DNA of 64,000 nt from Clostridium sp. OS1-26. GTDB taxonomy: Bacteria > Bacillota > Clostridia > Clostridiales > Clostridiaceae. Positions 54,464 to 64,000 of this stretch are shown piece by piece (within the stretch, counting starts at the first letter, position 1; each line of letters starts with the position of its first letter). The notes beneath the pieces were generated by a model. The model searched no databases. It was not told where the DNA came from and worked only from the letters and a program-made list of their open reading frames with translations. A program made the position numbers and the translations under genes. The stretch is from positions 1,984,001 to 2,048,000 of the forward strand of contig NZ_CP133264.1 in the NCBI RefSeq assembly GCF_030915445.1. Reading direction: 5' to 3'.

Positions 54464-56668
54464 ATGAAAGCTATAATTATGGCAGGTGGAGAAGGAACAA
54501 GATTAAGGCCTTTAACTTGTAATATACCTAAGCCTATGATGCCAATAATGGATAAGCCAGTAATGGAGTATACAGTGGAACTTTTAAAGAAGAATGGAAT
54601 AACTGATATAGGAGTTACATTACAATATTTGCCTGATGAGATCACTAACTATTTTGGAGATGGCAGGGAATTTGGAGTTAATATGAGATATTTCATAGAA
54701 GAGACTCCTTTAGGTACTGCTGGTAGTGTTAAGAATGCAGAAGGTTTTTTAGATGATAGTTTTATTGTTATAAGTGGGGATGCATTAACAGATATAAATT
54801 TATCAACAGCTATTGCTTATCATAAAAAGAAAAAATCTATAGCAACTTTAGTATTGAAAGAAGTTCCTGTCCCGCTGGAATTTGGAGTTGTTGTGACAGA
54901 CAATGACGGACGGGTTACAGGATTCTTAGAAAAGCCAAGTTGGAGCGAGGTTTTTAGTGACAAGGTAAACACAGGAATATATATACTTGAACCGGAAATA
55001 TTCTCATATTACGAGAAAAATCAAAAGTTTGATTTTAGTAATGATCTATTCCCTATACTTTTAAATGATCAGAGACCTATGTATGGGTATGTAGCAGAAG
55101 GATACTGGTGTGATATCGGAAATATAGAGCAGTATATTAGATGCCATTTTGATATATTGAAGAGCCTAGTAGATGTCAATATAAAAGGTGAAAAATATAA
55201 GGATGGTATATGGGTTGGTGAAAGTTGCGAAATAAGCACTGGGGCCAAGATATCTAGCCCTGTTTATATTGGAAGTGGTACAAAAGTTTATGAAAAATCA
55301 GAAATTGGACCCTATACTATATTAGGGAAAAACAATATAATTTCCAATGGAGCTACAATAAAAAGAAGCGTTCTTTTTGATAACTGCTATATAGGAGATA
55401 ACACAGAAGTTAGAGGAGCGGTTTTGTGTAAAAAGGTTCAACTTGAGTCAAAAGTTTCTGTATTTGAAGAGGCAGCAATTGGTGATGATACTCTTATAAG
55501 AGAAAAGGCCATCGTAAAGCCTGGAGTTAAGATATGGCCAAATAAAATTATAGATTCCAGTACTGTAGTAAAGTCTAATGTAATATGGAGAGGAAAATTT
55601 TCTAAATCCTTATTTGGAAAAAAAGGTATAACTGGAGAAGTTAATGTTGATATTACTCCAGAATTCGTTTCAAAGTTAGGCTCAGCATATGGTTCACAAT
55701 TAAAGTCAGATTCAAAGGTTGCTATTGCCTGTTGCGATAGTGGAGCAGCTCAGATGTTTAAATATTCATTAGCGACAGGGCTTCTTTCTATGGGAATCGA
55801 AGTTTTAGATTTGGGAAGATTACCGAGATCAATAACAAGGCAATCAACATTATTCTTTGGAGTACAAGGAAGTGTCCATGTTTCAGTAGATATTGATGAC
55901 CCTCAAAAGGTGAACATAGTATTTATGGATAAGAACGGACTTGATATAGATAAAGGATTAGAAAGAAAAATAGAAAATAGCTTTATAAGAGAAGAATTTA
56001 GAAGAGTTAAAACAGATACTTTTAAAAAGATTGATCACATGCGCGATTGTATCGATTATTATGTAAGACAAATTGTAAATCAGCTTGGTGTTAACAATAT
56101 AAGAAGCCAAAATTATAAAGTAATTTTAAGCGTAAAAAATCCTATGGTTCTAAATATAGTTAGAGCTATATTCCAAGAACTTAAAGTAAATGTTAAGATC
56201 TATGAAGAATTCAATGATATTTTAGGCTTAAGAAAAGAAGTAGTAGAAAATAATGCTAGCTTAGGCGTTAGAATTGATGATGAGTGTGAAGGGGCTTTAA
56301 TTATTGATGAAAAAGGAAATATAATAAGAGATGATTTATATGATGCATTAAATGCACTTGTTATGTTGAAATCCACTAACATTAGAACACTAGTGGTTCC
56401 TGTAACAGCTTCATCTACCATGGAGCAAATAGCGGACATGTGCGGATGTAAGTTTATAAGAACTAAAACATCACAAAAATTTATATTGGATGCTTACTTA
56501 AAAAATGAAAATAGAATAGGTAAAAGGGAAATGATTAATGCTTATTTAATGACACTCGATTCAATAAGTGTATGTATGCTAGCAATTAATCTTATGGCTG
56601 TGTGCAACTTGCCTCTTTCCAGGATACTTACTCAAGTTCCTAAATATTATATAACAAAAAGGAAGTAA
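54464..56668 (+). CDS. NDP-sugar pyrophosphorylase fused to a degenerate phosphohexomutase
   Basis: The N-terminal 230 residues are a nucleotidyltransferase with [20 protein letters not shown] and the metal Asp in ISGDALTD. Residues 240-380 are left-handed beta-helix repeats. From about 385 a phosphomannomutase-like domain follows, but the phosphoserine loop TASHNP is replaced ([11 protein letters not shown]) and the metal loop DGDxDR reads DDECEG, so the mutase is probably inactive. The C-terminal tail continues in another frame (56669-56907); adding one A to the A5 run at 56656-56660 gives an 814-aa fused protein. ATG 54464 was chosen for its spacing to GAGGGG. Confidence 0.88.
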   Translation: MKAIIMAGGEGTRLRPLTCNIPKPMMPIMDKPVMEYTVELLKKNGITDIGVTLQYLPDEITNYFGDGREFGVNMRYFIEETPLGTAGSVKNAEGFLDDSFIVISGDALTDINLSTAIAYHKKKKSIATLVLKEVPVPLEFGVVVTDNDGRVTGFLEKPSWSEVFSDKVNTGIYILEPEIFSYYEKNQKFDFSNDLFPILLNDQRPMYGYVAEGYWCDIGNIEQYIRCHFDILKSLVDVNIKGEKYKDGIWVGESCEISTGAKISSPVYIGSGTKVYEKSEIGPYTILGKNNIISNGATIKRSVLFDNCYIGDNTEVRGAVLCKKVQLESKVSVFEEAAIGDDTLIREKAIVKPGVKIWPNKIIDSSTVVKSNVIWRGKFSKSLFGKKGITGEVNVDITPEFVSKLGSAYGSQLKSDSKVAIACCDSGAAQMFKYSLATGLLSMGIEVLDLGRLPRSITRQSTLFFGVQGSVHVSVDIDDPQKVNIVFMDKNGLDIDKGLERKIENSFIREEFRRVKTDTFKKIDHMRDCIDYYVRQIVNQLGVNNIRSQNYKVILSVKNPMVLNIVRAIFQELKVNVKIYEEFNDILGLRKEVVENNASLGVRIDDECEGALIIDEKGNIIRDDLYDALNALVMLKSTNIRTLVVPVTASSTMEQIADMCGCKFIRTKTSQKFILDAYLKNENRIGKREMINAYLMTLDSISVCMLAINLMAVCNLPLSRILTQVPKYYITKRK

Positions 56669-56907
56669 AGTGCCCTTGGAATATGAAAGGTAAGGTAATG
56701 AGGAATCTTATTGAGGAGAACGATTCAAATTCTGTAGACTTAATTGAAGGAGTTAAATTAAACTTTGATGACTCATGGGCTTTAGTTTTGCCAGATGCAG
56801 AAGAACCTCTATGCAGGGTTTATGCAGAATCGAAGGATTCAGACGAATTGAAGAAACTTACAGATAATCTTTTAAAAAGAATTGAAACAATAACATTAGA
56901 AGAGTAA
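56669..56907 (+). pseudogene. Detached C-terminal domain of the fused pyrophosphorylase-mutase
   Basis: An out-of-frame continuation reads ECPWNMKGKVMRNLIEEN-like and then EGVKLNFDDSWALVLPD and EEPLCRVYAESKD. This is the PMM/PGM C-terminal domain that the preceding protein lacks. An internal ATG at 56683 with no good RBS gives a 74-aa frame. One A added to the A5 run at 56656-56660 joins it to the upstream gene. It is therefore the last domain of that gene, not a separate one. Confidence 0.8.
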
Positions 56908-56916
56908 GTTAACTCT

Positions 56917-56948
56917 AGCAGAGCACTTAGGTGTGTTCTGCTTTTTTT
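56917..56948 (+). terminator. Intrinsic terminator of the glucan cluster
   Basis: AGCAGAGCAC pairs with GTGTGTTCTGCT (56917-56926 with 56931-56942, one bulge), followed by a T run. Confidence 0.85.
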
Positions 56949-57001
56949 CTACTTTAATGTTATAATAGACTTATTAAATATTGCTTATGTGAGGTAATAA
57001 T

Positions 57002-60000
57002 ATGAGTTTAAGGTTTATATTTGGGAGAGCAGGTAGCGGTAAAAGTTATTACTGTTTAAATGATATAAAGAAAAAAATAGAAGAAGGATGTTCTCATCCC
57101 CTTGTACTTTTAGTACCAGAGCAATTTTCATTCCAGGCAGAAAAAAATCTCATAAAAGCTGTAGGGGAAGAAGGAATGCTAAAAGCTCAGGTATTGAGTT
57201 TTAAAAGAATGGCCTATACAGTTTGTAGTGAAGTAGGCGGATTAAGTAGACAACATATTAATAGCTCAGGAAGAAGTATGCTCGTTTATAAAATAATGTC
57301 TGAGAATAAAGATAAGTTAAAGGTTTTCGGAAAAACCGCAAAAAACAGGGTTTTGTTACAACTGTATGTGATATTATTACTGAGTTTAAGAGATATAATA
57401 TTACTATTGAGCTTTTAAATAGTGCCTTAGATAGAGTAGAAAGCGAAAACTTAAAAAATAAAATTCAAGACTTAATTTTGATTTTTTCAAAATTTGAAGA
57501 AAGATTACATAAGAATTACATAGACACAGACGATGATCTTACTATACTTGCAGAAAAAATCGACAAGTGTCATTTATTTGATGGAGCAGAAATTTGGATA
57601 GATGAATTTTCAAGTTTTACTCCACAGCAATATATCGTTATTGAAAAGTTAATGAGTAAGGCAAAAAGAGTAAATATGACCTTGTGTACTGATTGTCTTA
57701 ATGGAGATTGTAAGGTTGAAAATACAGATATATTTTCAACAACAAAGAATACAGAACAAAAGCTTTTAGAAATTATACAAAGAAATAATATAAAATATGA
57801 TAAGCCTATAGCCTTAAAGTGCAGTCCGTGTTATAGATTTAAAGATAGTGAAGAGCTTCAGCATCTTCAGCATTACTTATTTTCTTACCCTTATAAGACA
57901 TATAGAGGAAAAGTTTCTGACTTACATATTATTAAAACCCTGAACAAATATGTAGAAATAGAGGAAACAGCTAGGGATATTATAAGAATATGTAGGGATA
58001 AAGGGTTTAGGTTTAGAGATATAGCAGTGGTAAGTGGAGACTTAGACGGGTACGAAAACTTAGTTAGAGCAATTTTTTCAGAGTATAATATACCATATTT
58101 TGTAGACAAAAAAGAGAAATAGTAAACAATCCAATAATCGTGTTAATAGTTTCAGCAGCTGAAATTCTTGCTAGGAATTGGTCTTACGAATGTGTATTTA
58201 GATATTTAAAAACAGGACTGCTGGATCTGAGCAATGAAGAAATAGATATATTGGAGAATTATGTATTAGCAAATGGCATAAGGGGTAAGAGGTGGATAGA
58301 TGAGAATCCATGGGATTATAGAATAAACTATGATTTTGAGAATGAAGAAATATCGGATGAGGAAAAAGAGCTTCTAAATAAAATAAATGATATTCGGTAT
58401 AAAGTAATAAAACCATTGCTAATTCTTTCAGAAAATATAAAAGGAAGAAAAAAAGGAATAGAAATGTGTGAGGGATTATATCAATTCCTTTGCGAAATTC
58501 AAGTTCCAGAAAAATTAGAGCATTGGATAAATGCTTTCAAAGAACTAGGAGAGCTAGATAAATCAAATGAATATGCACAAATATGGGATATTGTAGTAGA
58601 GGTGTTAGACCAAATAGTAGAAGTTGTAGGTGATAATATCTTAAATATGGATGAGTTTGCAAGGATTTTAACTACTGGATTTGGAGAGTATGAGATAGGT
58701 GTAATTCCACCAGCGCTAGATCAAGTACTTATAGGTAGTGTTACTAGATTAAAAAGTCATGATGTAAGTGCATTGTACATAGTTGGAGTTAATGATGGTG
58801 TTTTCCCTGCAGCAGTTCCTAGCGAAGGCATACTAACGGATGTTGATAGGGAAGGACTTAGGGAAGGAGGTCTGGAACTTGCAAAGGATACAAGAAGCAG
58901 GGCTTTTGAAGAACAATTCTTAGTATATACTACATTAACTATTGTTAGTAAATATTTAAGATTAAGTTATGCTATGTCAGATGAAGGAGGAAAAGCTAAA
59001 AGACCATCTATAATTATATCCAGAATAAAGAAGGTTTTTCCAGGTATTTTAGAACAAAGTTGTTTAGCAGAAGAAAGATACGACGATGAAAGTCTTAAAG
59101 CTATAACAGGGCCTAATGCTACTTTTAATGAGCTTGTAGGCAACATAAAAAAAGATTCTCAAGGAAAATATATTAGTCCCCTATGGCTAGATGTATATAG
59201 ATGGTATAAAAATAATAGTGAATGGAGCGAAAAGCTCAGCTCAGTATTGAATGGTTTTAGTTATACAAATAAAGCTCAAATTTTAGATACATCAAAGGTA
59301 AGAAAGCTTTATGGAAGGCATATGAGCATAAGTGTATCGCGTTTGGAAAAGTATGTAGAATGCCCTTTTGCATACTTCATGCAATATGGACTTAAAGCTA
59401 AAAGTAGAAAAATCTATAATTTTAGTTCACCAGACTTGGGAAGTTTTATGCATAATATATTACAAAGCTTTTCTGTTATGCTGAAAGAAAACAACCTGAG
59501 CTGGAAGGATATAGATAGACAGTGGTGTGAGAATAGTATAAATGATATTGTAAATTCAACAATATCCAAAATTCCAGGATCTATACTTAGCAGTTCAAAA
59601 AGATATGGTCATGTGACCAAAGGATTAAAACGGGTATTAACTAGAGCTGTATGGCTTATTGCAGAGCACATGAAAAGAGGTGGATTTGCACCTAAAGGAT
59701 ATGAACTTAGCTTTAGTAATTCTGGAGATTATCCTCCGATAACCGTAGAACTTCATTCAGGTGAAACTGTTAGTCTTATAGGAAGAGTAGATAGAATTGA
59801 TAGTATAGATGAGGAAGAAGCAACATACTTAAGAATAGTAGACTATAAATCTGGAACTAGAGAGTTTAAGTTGTCAGATGTTTATTATGGTCTTCAAATG
59901 CAGCTTTTAATATATTTAGATGCAATGCTTACAGAATTAGAGGAGAGAATAAACAAAGATGCTCTTCCAGGGGGAATTCTCTATTTTAAGCTTGATGATC

Positions 60001-60449
60001 CTATAATAAAAGGGAAAGGTGAGCTGTCTGATAGTGAAATAGAAAAAAGAATAATGAAGAGCTTAAAAATGAATGGACTCTTACTTGATAATCTCGATGT
60101 TATAAAAGGGATGGATAGTGAGATAGAAAAAAGTTCTGATATTATCCCTATAACTATTAAAAAAGATGGAGAAATATCGAAATCTCAATCATCTGTTGCA
60201 ACTTTAGAGCAATTTCAGCTTCTAAGAAAGTATGTAAAGGATACTATATCTCAATTATGTGAACATATATTAGAAGGAGATATTGATATAAATCCATGTA
60301 AGAAGAAAAATAAGAATTCTTGTGAATATTGCATTTATCCAGCAATATGTCAATTCGATACAACAATAAAGGATAACAAGTATAGGATTTTAGAAGATAA
60401 ATCTGATGAAGAGATTTGGCTAGCTATTGAAGAAAAATTAAAGAATTAA
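57002..60449 (+). pseudogene. addB: ATP-dependent helicase/nuclease subunit B, frameshifted twice
   Basis: Three frames in a row encode one AddB. Frame 1 (57002-57418) starts with Walker [10 protein letters not shown], frame 2 ends at 58122, and frame 3 (about 58118-60449) holds the nuclease motif IVDYKSGT and the Fe-S cysteines CEYCIYPAICQFD. One A added at the A6 run 57340-57345 and one at 58108-58113 give a 1149-aa protein, the usual AddB length. AddAB repairs double-strand breaks, so a truly broken copy would matter. A terminator follows and no addA lies in the window, although addA usually follows addB in clostridia. Confidence 0.85.
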
Positions 60450-60453
60450 TGAG

Positions 60454-60495
60454 AAAGTGCTTTAAGAGTAATGTATTGCTCTTGAGGCACTTTTA
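60454..60495 (+). terminator. Intrinsic terminator of addB
   Basis: AAAGTGCTTTAAGAG pairs, with G-T pairs, with CTCTTGAGGCACTTT (60454-60468 with 60479-60493), then T-rich sequence. Confidence 0.8.
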
Positions 60496-60714
60496 TGTAA
60501 AATAACCTAACCTGTATTTGCAGTGAAGTACAGGTTAGGCGGCTAAATAGGGTTTTAAGTACTTGTAGTACTTAAAATTTGGAGGTGATAGGGAAAAATT
60601 GTAAAAATTAAGTGGGGGTAATATATCTAAATAATTGAAAATTTCATAAAAAATAAAGCAACAATGTAATTATCTATATATTTATTATATGTAAAAAGGT
60701 ATTTTGTGTGCTAA

Positions 60715-60769
60715 AAATAATAATAAAACCATTAAAAGTATTTTAATTAATACCTTTAATGGTTTTATT
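60715..60769 (-). terminator. Intrinsic terminator of nagE
   Basis: AATAAAACCATTAAAAGTA (60722-60740) pairs with TACCTTTAATGGTTTTATT (60751-60769) with one mismatch. On the minus strand it follows nagE and ends in a T-rich tract. Confidence 0.8.
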
Positions 60770-60821
60770 GTTTCATCCACGTAAGCCCTATAAGCATAGA
60801 AGGGACTTATAAAATTATTTT

Positions 60822-62261
60822 TTACTTACATAATTTTTTGAATTCATCCGATACAAATTGTACTTTTGTACCTACAATAACTTGTAAACTTGTTTTACCT
60901 GGTCTAATTACACCTGAAACACCTGCAGATTTAATAATTTTCTCATCAACTACTGACTGATCCTTGATTTCTAAACGTAATCTAGTTACACAGTTATCAA
61001 CAGATACCACGTTTTCTTTTCCGCCAACACCTCTTAAGATTGTAGATGCAATTTGTGTAAAATCATTATTTGCAAGTTTTACATTAAGTTCGCCCTCTTC
61101 ATTGTCATCTTCTCTACCAGGTGTTTTTAAATTGAATTTTGTAATTACAAAACGGAATACTACATAATAAATAATTGCAAATGCTATACCAATTGGAATC
61201 AACATAATTGGATTTTTAGCCATAGGAGCCTTAAAACTTAAGAACCAATCTACGAAACCAGCACTGAAGTTAAATCCAGCTCTTACTGGTAACATTGCAC
61301 ATACAGTAGCAGAAATACCTGTTAAAACTGCATGAACAAAATATAAAGTTGGAGCTAAGAACATAAATGAGAATTCTAATGGCTCTGTAACACCAGTAAA
61401 GAAAGAAGATATTGCTGCTGCTAATAATAAACCATAAACAACTTTTTTCTTTTTATCTTTAGCTGTATGATACATAGCCAAAGCACCAGCTGGCAAACCA
61501 AACATCATTACTGGGAAGAATCCAGTCATATACATACCAGTTACGCCTAGTGTTCCTTTACCTGACCAGAAGTTGCCAAGGTCGTTGATTCCAGCTACAT
61601 CAAACCAGAATACAGAGTTAAGTGCATGATGAAGACCAAATGGTATTAACAATCTATTTAAGAACGCATATATACCAGCACCAATAGCACCTGTAGATAT
61701 AATTGATTTACCGAAAGCTACTAATCCCCCATAAACAAAAGGCCATGCAAAGAATAAGATTAAAGATGCAACAATTGAAGCTGCAGCTGTTACAATAGCA
61801 ACACTTCTTTTTCCACTAAAAAAGCCTAAAGCATCTGGCAATTTAGTACCCTTAAATCTGTTATAGCAAGCGGCACCAATTAAACCTGCTAAAATACCAA
61901 TAAATTGAGTTTCAGTCTTACCAAAGGCTGCTGGTACTGCTTCAACTTTAACTCCACTAAACATTGCTACAGCCTTTGGAGCCAATAAAGTTGTAATCAT
62001 AAGCCATGAGACAAGACCTGCTAATCCAGCTGTACCATCATTATCATCTGACATTCCAACAGCGACACCAATTGCAAATAAAATTCCCATATGATCGATT
62101 AATGCCCCACCTGCTTTTAGCAAGAAAGCTGCAATTACACTGTTTGCTCCCCAGCCAGTAGGATCGATCCAATAACCAGCACCCATTAAAATACTTGCAA
62201 CAGGCAAACAAGCTACTGGAAGCATTAGAGATTTGCCTAATCTTTGTAGATACTTCATCAT
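60822..62261 (-). CDS. nagE: PTS EIIBC component, N-acetylglucosamine/glucose type
   Basis: The 479-aa permease has an EIIC domain (residues 1-375) with about ten membrane helices and the sugar-site segments GINDLGNFWSGKGTLG and GVTEPLEFSFMFLAP, which match NagE better than PtsG. A short linker leads to an EIIB domain (400-479) whose phosphocysteine is in VDNCVTRLRL. The EIIA domain is missing and is supplied by the divergent gene at 62640. RBS GGGGGGAA. A RAT element and terminator precede it, so expression needs the antiterminator at the right edge. Confidence 0.9.
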   Translation of the reverse strand: MMKYLQRLGKSLMLPVACLPVASILMGAGYWIDPTGWGANSVIAAFLLKAGGALIDHMGILFAIGVAVGMSDDNDGTAGLAGLVSWLMITTLLAPKAVAMFSGVKVEAVPAAFGKTETQFIGILAGLIGAACYNRFKGTKLPDALGFFSGKRSVAIVTAAASIVASLILFFAWPFVYGGLVAFGKSIISTGAIGAGIYAFLNRLLIPFGLHHALNSVFWFDVAGINDLGNFWSGKGTLGVTGMYMTGFFPVMMFGLPAGALAMYHTAKDKKKKVVYGLLLAAAISSFFTGVTEPLEFSFMFLAPTLYFVHAVLTGISATVCAMLPVRAGFNFSAGFVDWFLSFKAPMAKNPIMLIPIGIAFAIIYYVVFRFVITKFNLKTPGREDDNEEGELNVKLANNDFTQIASTILRGVGGKENVVSVDNCVTRLRLEIKDQSVVDEKIIKSAGVSGVIRPGKTSLQVIVGTKVQFVSDEFKKLCK

Positions 62262-62359
62262 AATTAAAGTTCCCCCCTAAGTGTTTTTTAAATTTATTTT
62301 AAGAATTTTTACATTCTTAAAAACGTTATGAGTTTGTTAAGATATTTATAGTTAATTAT

Positions 62360-62401
62360 TAAAAATAAAAAAAGCCGAAAAGGAATTAACCTTCTCAGCT
62401 T
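62360..62401 (-). terminator. Leader terminator of nagE
   Basis: On the minus strand AAGCTGAGAAGG (62390-62401) pairs with CCTTTTCGGCTT (62372-62383), with two G-T pairs, followed by T7. Its 5' arm overlaps the RAT, as in LicT-type antitermination. Confidence 0.85.
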
Positions 62402-62423
62402 TTGCCCACAATGGTTACACGCT
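62397..62423 (-). promoter_or_regulatory. Ribonucleic antiterminator (RAT) of nagE
   Basis: The minus strand reads AGCGTGTAACCATTG then TGGGCAAAAGCT (27 nt). It matches the LicT/GlcT-class RAT, with asymmetric internal loops and closing pairs AGC/GCT and CCA/TGG. Its 3' end overlaps the terminator arm, so binding of the antiterminator protein should block termination. Confidence 0.82.
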
Positions 62424-62455
62424 CAGAAAACGTTTGTAAATATTAATTTAATTTA

Positions 62456-62483
62456 ATTATACTAGGTTTAGCATATATGTCAA
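62456..62483 (-). promoter_or_regulatory. Promoter of nagE
   Basis: On the minus strand TTGACA (62478-62483), a 16-base spacer and TATAAT (62456-62461). Confidence 0.75.
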
Positions 62484-62517
62484 TATATTATTTTTAAAAT
62501 TATTAAAGTTTAAAACA

Positions 62518-62546
62518 TTGACAAATGTAATTTAACAATATATACT
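62518..62546 (+). promoter_or_regulatory. Promoter of the EIIA gene
   Basis: TTGACA (62518-62523), a 17-base spacer and TATACT (62541-62546). Confidence 0.78.
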
Positions 62547-62556
62547 TAATAGCAAA

Positions 62557-62584
62557 ACGTGTAACTGTTTAATCAGGCATAAGT
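62557..62584 (+). promoter_or_regulatory. Ribonucleic antiterminator (RAT) of the EIIA gene
   Basis: ACGTGTAACTG, a short loop, then CAGGCATAAGT matches the SacY/GlcT-class RAT more closely than the nagE site does. Its 3' arm overlaps the terminator at 62575-62609. Confidence 0.78.
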
Positions 62585-62609
62585 TTTACAACTTATGTCT
62601 TTTCTTTTT
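62575..62609 (+). terminator. Leader terminator of the EIIA gene
   Basis: GCATAAGTT (62577-62585) pairs with AACTTATGT (62590-62598), followed by CTTTTCTTTTT. Confidence 0.78.
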
Positions 62610-62639
62610 GTAAATATTATCTCTAGGAGGCGTAAAGTT

Positions 62640-63119
62640 ATGTTTGATTTTTTTAAAAAAAGTTTAGAGTTAATTGCTCCAGTTTCTGGGAAAGTTATAG
62701 ATTTATCTGAGGTTCCAGACCAGGTTTTTGCACAAAAAATGGCTGGAGATGGTGTGGCAATTGATACAACCGGGAATATTGTAGTATCACCAGTAGATGG
62801 TGTAGTGTCATTTATATTTAAGACTAATCATGCCTTTGGTATGATATTAGATAATGAAATAGAGTTGCTTGTGCATGTAGGAATTGATACTGTGGAGCTT
62901 AATGGAGCAGGCTTTGAAAGATTAATTGAAGAAGGAACTAAGGTAAAAGTAGGAACACCCATATTAAAGATAGATAGAGAATTTATAAAAGAAAAAGGAT
63001 ATTCCCTAATAACACCAGTGTTGATTGCAAATCCAGATAAATTAAAAGAAATAAAATATAACACTGGAATAGAAGTTGAAGCCGGAAAAGAAGCTGTTAT
63101 TAGCTATAAAGTAAAATAA
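62640..63119 (+). CDS. PTS EIIA component, glucose type
   Basis: The 159-aa protein is an EIIA-Glc/Crr-type domain: APVSGKVIDLSEVPDQVF, FAQKMAGDGVAI, TNHAFGMI and the phospho-His in LLVHVGIDTVELNG. It passes phosphate from HPr to EIIB of the divergent EIIBC. ATG 62640 follows AGGAGG; a longer frame start at 62595 lies inside the leader terminator. A bidirectional terminator follows. Confidence 0.93.
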   Translation: MFDFFKKSLELIAPVSGKVIDLSEVPDQVFAQKMAGDGVAIDTTGNIVVSPVDGVVSFIFKTNHAFGMILDNEIELLVHVGIDTVELNGAGFERLIEEGTKVKVGTPILKIDREFIKEKGYSLITPVLIANPDKLKEIKYNTGIEVEAGKEAVISYKVK

Positions 63120-63147
63120 AGAATAAAAATATAGAATTTAAATGACT

Positions 63148-63193
63148 AAAGGTGACTTGTGCAAAGGGGTATTCCTCTGTGCAAGTCACCTTT
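63148..63193. terminator. Bidirectional terminator between EIIA and the antiterminator gene
   Basis: AAAGGTGACTTG (63148-63159) pairs perfectly with CAAGTCACCTTT (63182-63193). Confidence 0.88.
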
Positions 63194-63216
63194 ATAATTT
63201 GAAACTCTATAAAAAT

Positions 63217-64000
63217 TTAAGATAAAGAAGATTTAAATCTCTGTATATGAACTGCTAAATAAGCTATCTCATCCTCTATAACTTTTAAGCCAAGTGCATT
63301 CTCTATAATTTTCGCTGACTTCTTAGCAAGCTTATAGGAAGTAGAATAACGTTTTTTTATCACATCTAATAACTCGTTTTTTATAGGGGTGTTATTCAAA
63401 ATTCTCTCTATGGCAAAACGAATGTGTGTAAGAAAACGAGCATAATCTAAAGACTGCCTATCTATTTCGATATTCAAAGTATCCTCTAAAAATTCTACTA
63501 TGGTGCTAGATAAGAAGGCATATTTTAATGTATTAGACAGTTTGCCTTGATTTCTTGCTGAATGTATATGAAGTGTTATAAATCCTATTTCACCATCAGG
63601 TATTGATATCTTTAATCTGTCTTCTAACATACTGACAGCTTTACGAGCAACTTCAAACTCGTTTCTGTAAAGGGTCTCTGTTTCTACCAAAAATGGATTC
63701 TCGATTTCATCATTTTCTTTAAGTCTTTTCAAGGTAAAGGTAATGTGATCTATTAAAGATATATGGATTTTTTCGTTAAGCACTTCATTTAATTCATTAG
63801 ATATCATACAAATAACTTCTTCGCACAAGCCCATGAGATCACTATCTATGTTATCAACTAATTCATTAAATGCTTTTGTATTAGATTTATCTTCAATAGT
63901 AAAGATCTTATCTACAGCAATAGTACTAGGAACGACGTCCCCAGTATGTTTTCCAAAGCCGATACCTTTTCCAAAAAGTATTTTTTCATTATTATCCTGC
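63217..64000 (-). CDS. BglG/LicT-family transcription antiterminator, 5' end outside the window
   Basis: The frame stays open to the right edge, so the start is beyond 64000; 260 residues are seen. The partial N-terminus GKGIGFGKHTGD is the end of the CAT RNA-binding domain. Two PRD domains follow, with conserved histidines in IDHITFTLKR, LHIHSARNQ, LTHIRFAIER and VHIQRFK. EII enzymes and HPr control such proteins by phosphorylation. It should bind the two RAT sites at nagE and the EIIA gene. It is convergent with the EIIA gene. Confidence 0.93.
   Translation of the reverse strand, partial: QDNNEKILFGKGIGFGKHTGDVVPSTIAVDKIFTIEDKSNTKAFNELVDNIDSDLMGLCEEVICMISNELNEVLNEKIHISLIDHITFTLKRLKENDEIENPFLVETETLYRNEFEVARKAVSMLEDRLKISIPDGEIGFITLHIHSARNQGKLSNTLKYAFLSSTIVEFLEDTLNIEIDRQSLDYARFLTHIRFAIERILNNTPIKNELLDVIKKRYSTSYKLAKKSAKIIENALGLKVIEDEIAYLAVHIQRFKSSLS

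Larger units (their letters stand above)
60450..60821. other. Gene-free region with three hairpins
   Basis: After the addB terminator this gap holds hairpin CCTAACCTGTA/TACAGGTTAGG (60506-60539), hairpin GTTTTAAGTACT/AGTACTTAAAAT (about 60552-60577) and the nagE terminator. RBS-like GGAGGTGAT near 60583 is not followed by an open frame, so a gene may have been lost here. addA would be expected at this place. Confidence 0.55.

Noticed and set aside
56683..56907. Independent 74-aa gene
   Set aside because: Its sequence is the PMM/PGM C-terminal domain missing from the preceding gene and it joins by a one-base correction.
9729..60449. All long homopolymers in the window being truncated
   Set aside because: Intact long runs remain in coding frames, for example A8 at 13084-13091, A7 at 14337-14343 and A7 at 21584-21590, so the effect is not universal.

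Overview
The window is AT-rich, strongly coding DNA from a spore-forming, anaerobic-type Firmicute, most likely Clostridium sensu stricto. The pointers are AGGAGG-type ribosome sites, intrinsic terminators, an M-box riboswitch, an alpha/beta-type SASP, a gerKA-gerKC operon divergent from gerKB, a YaaR protein and a B12-dependent ribonucleotide reductase. I see no rRNA, tRNA, CRISPR array, prophage or intact insertion sequence.

Layout. (1) 1-3740: a gene tail, then a promoter, an M-box (Mg2+) riboswitch with its terminator, and a two-gene ABC transporter (fused double permease plus ATPase with an extra C-terminal domain). (2) 3889-7796: an exported protein, an ABC-2 export pair and a membrane-anchored PIG-L-type deacetylase. 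(3) 8675-25859: a large Ter (tellurium-resistance/stress) island. It holds a four-gene metabolic module (CitE-like lyase, phosphoribosyltransferase, StiP-family protein, HAD phosphatase), three TerD proteins, a Ca2+-type P-ATPase, a fourth TerD-like protein, a TerD-vWA protein, three Hsp70/DnaK-like proteins and a coiled-coil protein. (4) 26338-28635: a 119-residue protein made almost entirely of Met-X-(Ala/Pro/Gly) triplets, convergent with a YcaO-family protein. This is the most unusual locus here. (5) 28923-36921: nrdJ with tandem NrdR boxes and a structured leader, gamma-carbonic anhydrase, an M14 endopeptidase, a ComEC-like hydrolase, split chromate transporters and a 54-aa protein. (6) 37121-46936: SASP, YaaR, the gerK cluster, nadE, NfeD plus SPFH protein, and an ArsB/NhaD transporter with an attenuator-like leader. 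(7) 47393-60449: a two-component system, an exported unknown, a glucan/NDP-sugar cluster (phosphorylase, glycosyltransferase, nucleotidyltransferase-pseudomutase) and addB without addA. (8) 60822-64000: a GlcNAc/glucose-type PTS (EIIBC and EIIA) with a BglG/LicT-type antiterminator and two RNA antitermination sites.

How the genes work together. The Ter island looks like one stress-response system: small-molecule synthesis, Ca2+-binding TerD proteins, a Ca2+ pump, a vWA protein and dedicated Hsp70s. The Met-rich protein and YcaO gene sit at its right edge and may belong to it. The PTS block is a self-contained antitermination circuit.

Caution: five genes (one of them twice) are broken by a single missing A or T in a short homopolymer. 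In every case adding one base restores a full-length protein, so these may be assembly errors rather than true pseudogenes.
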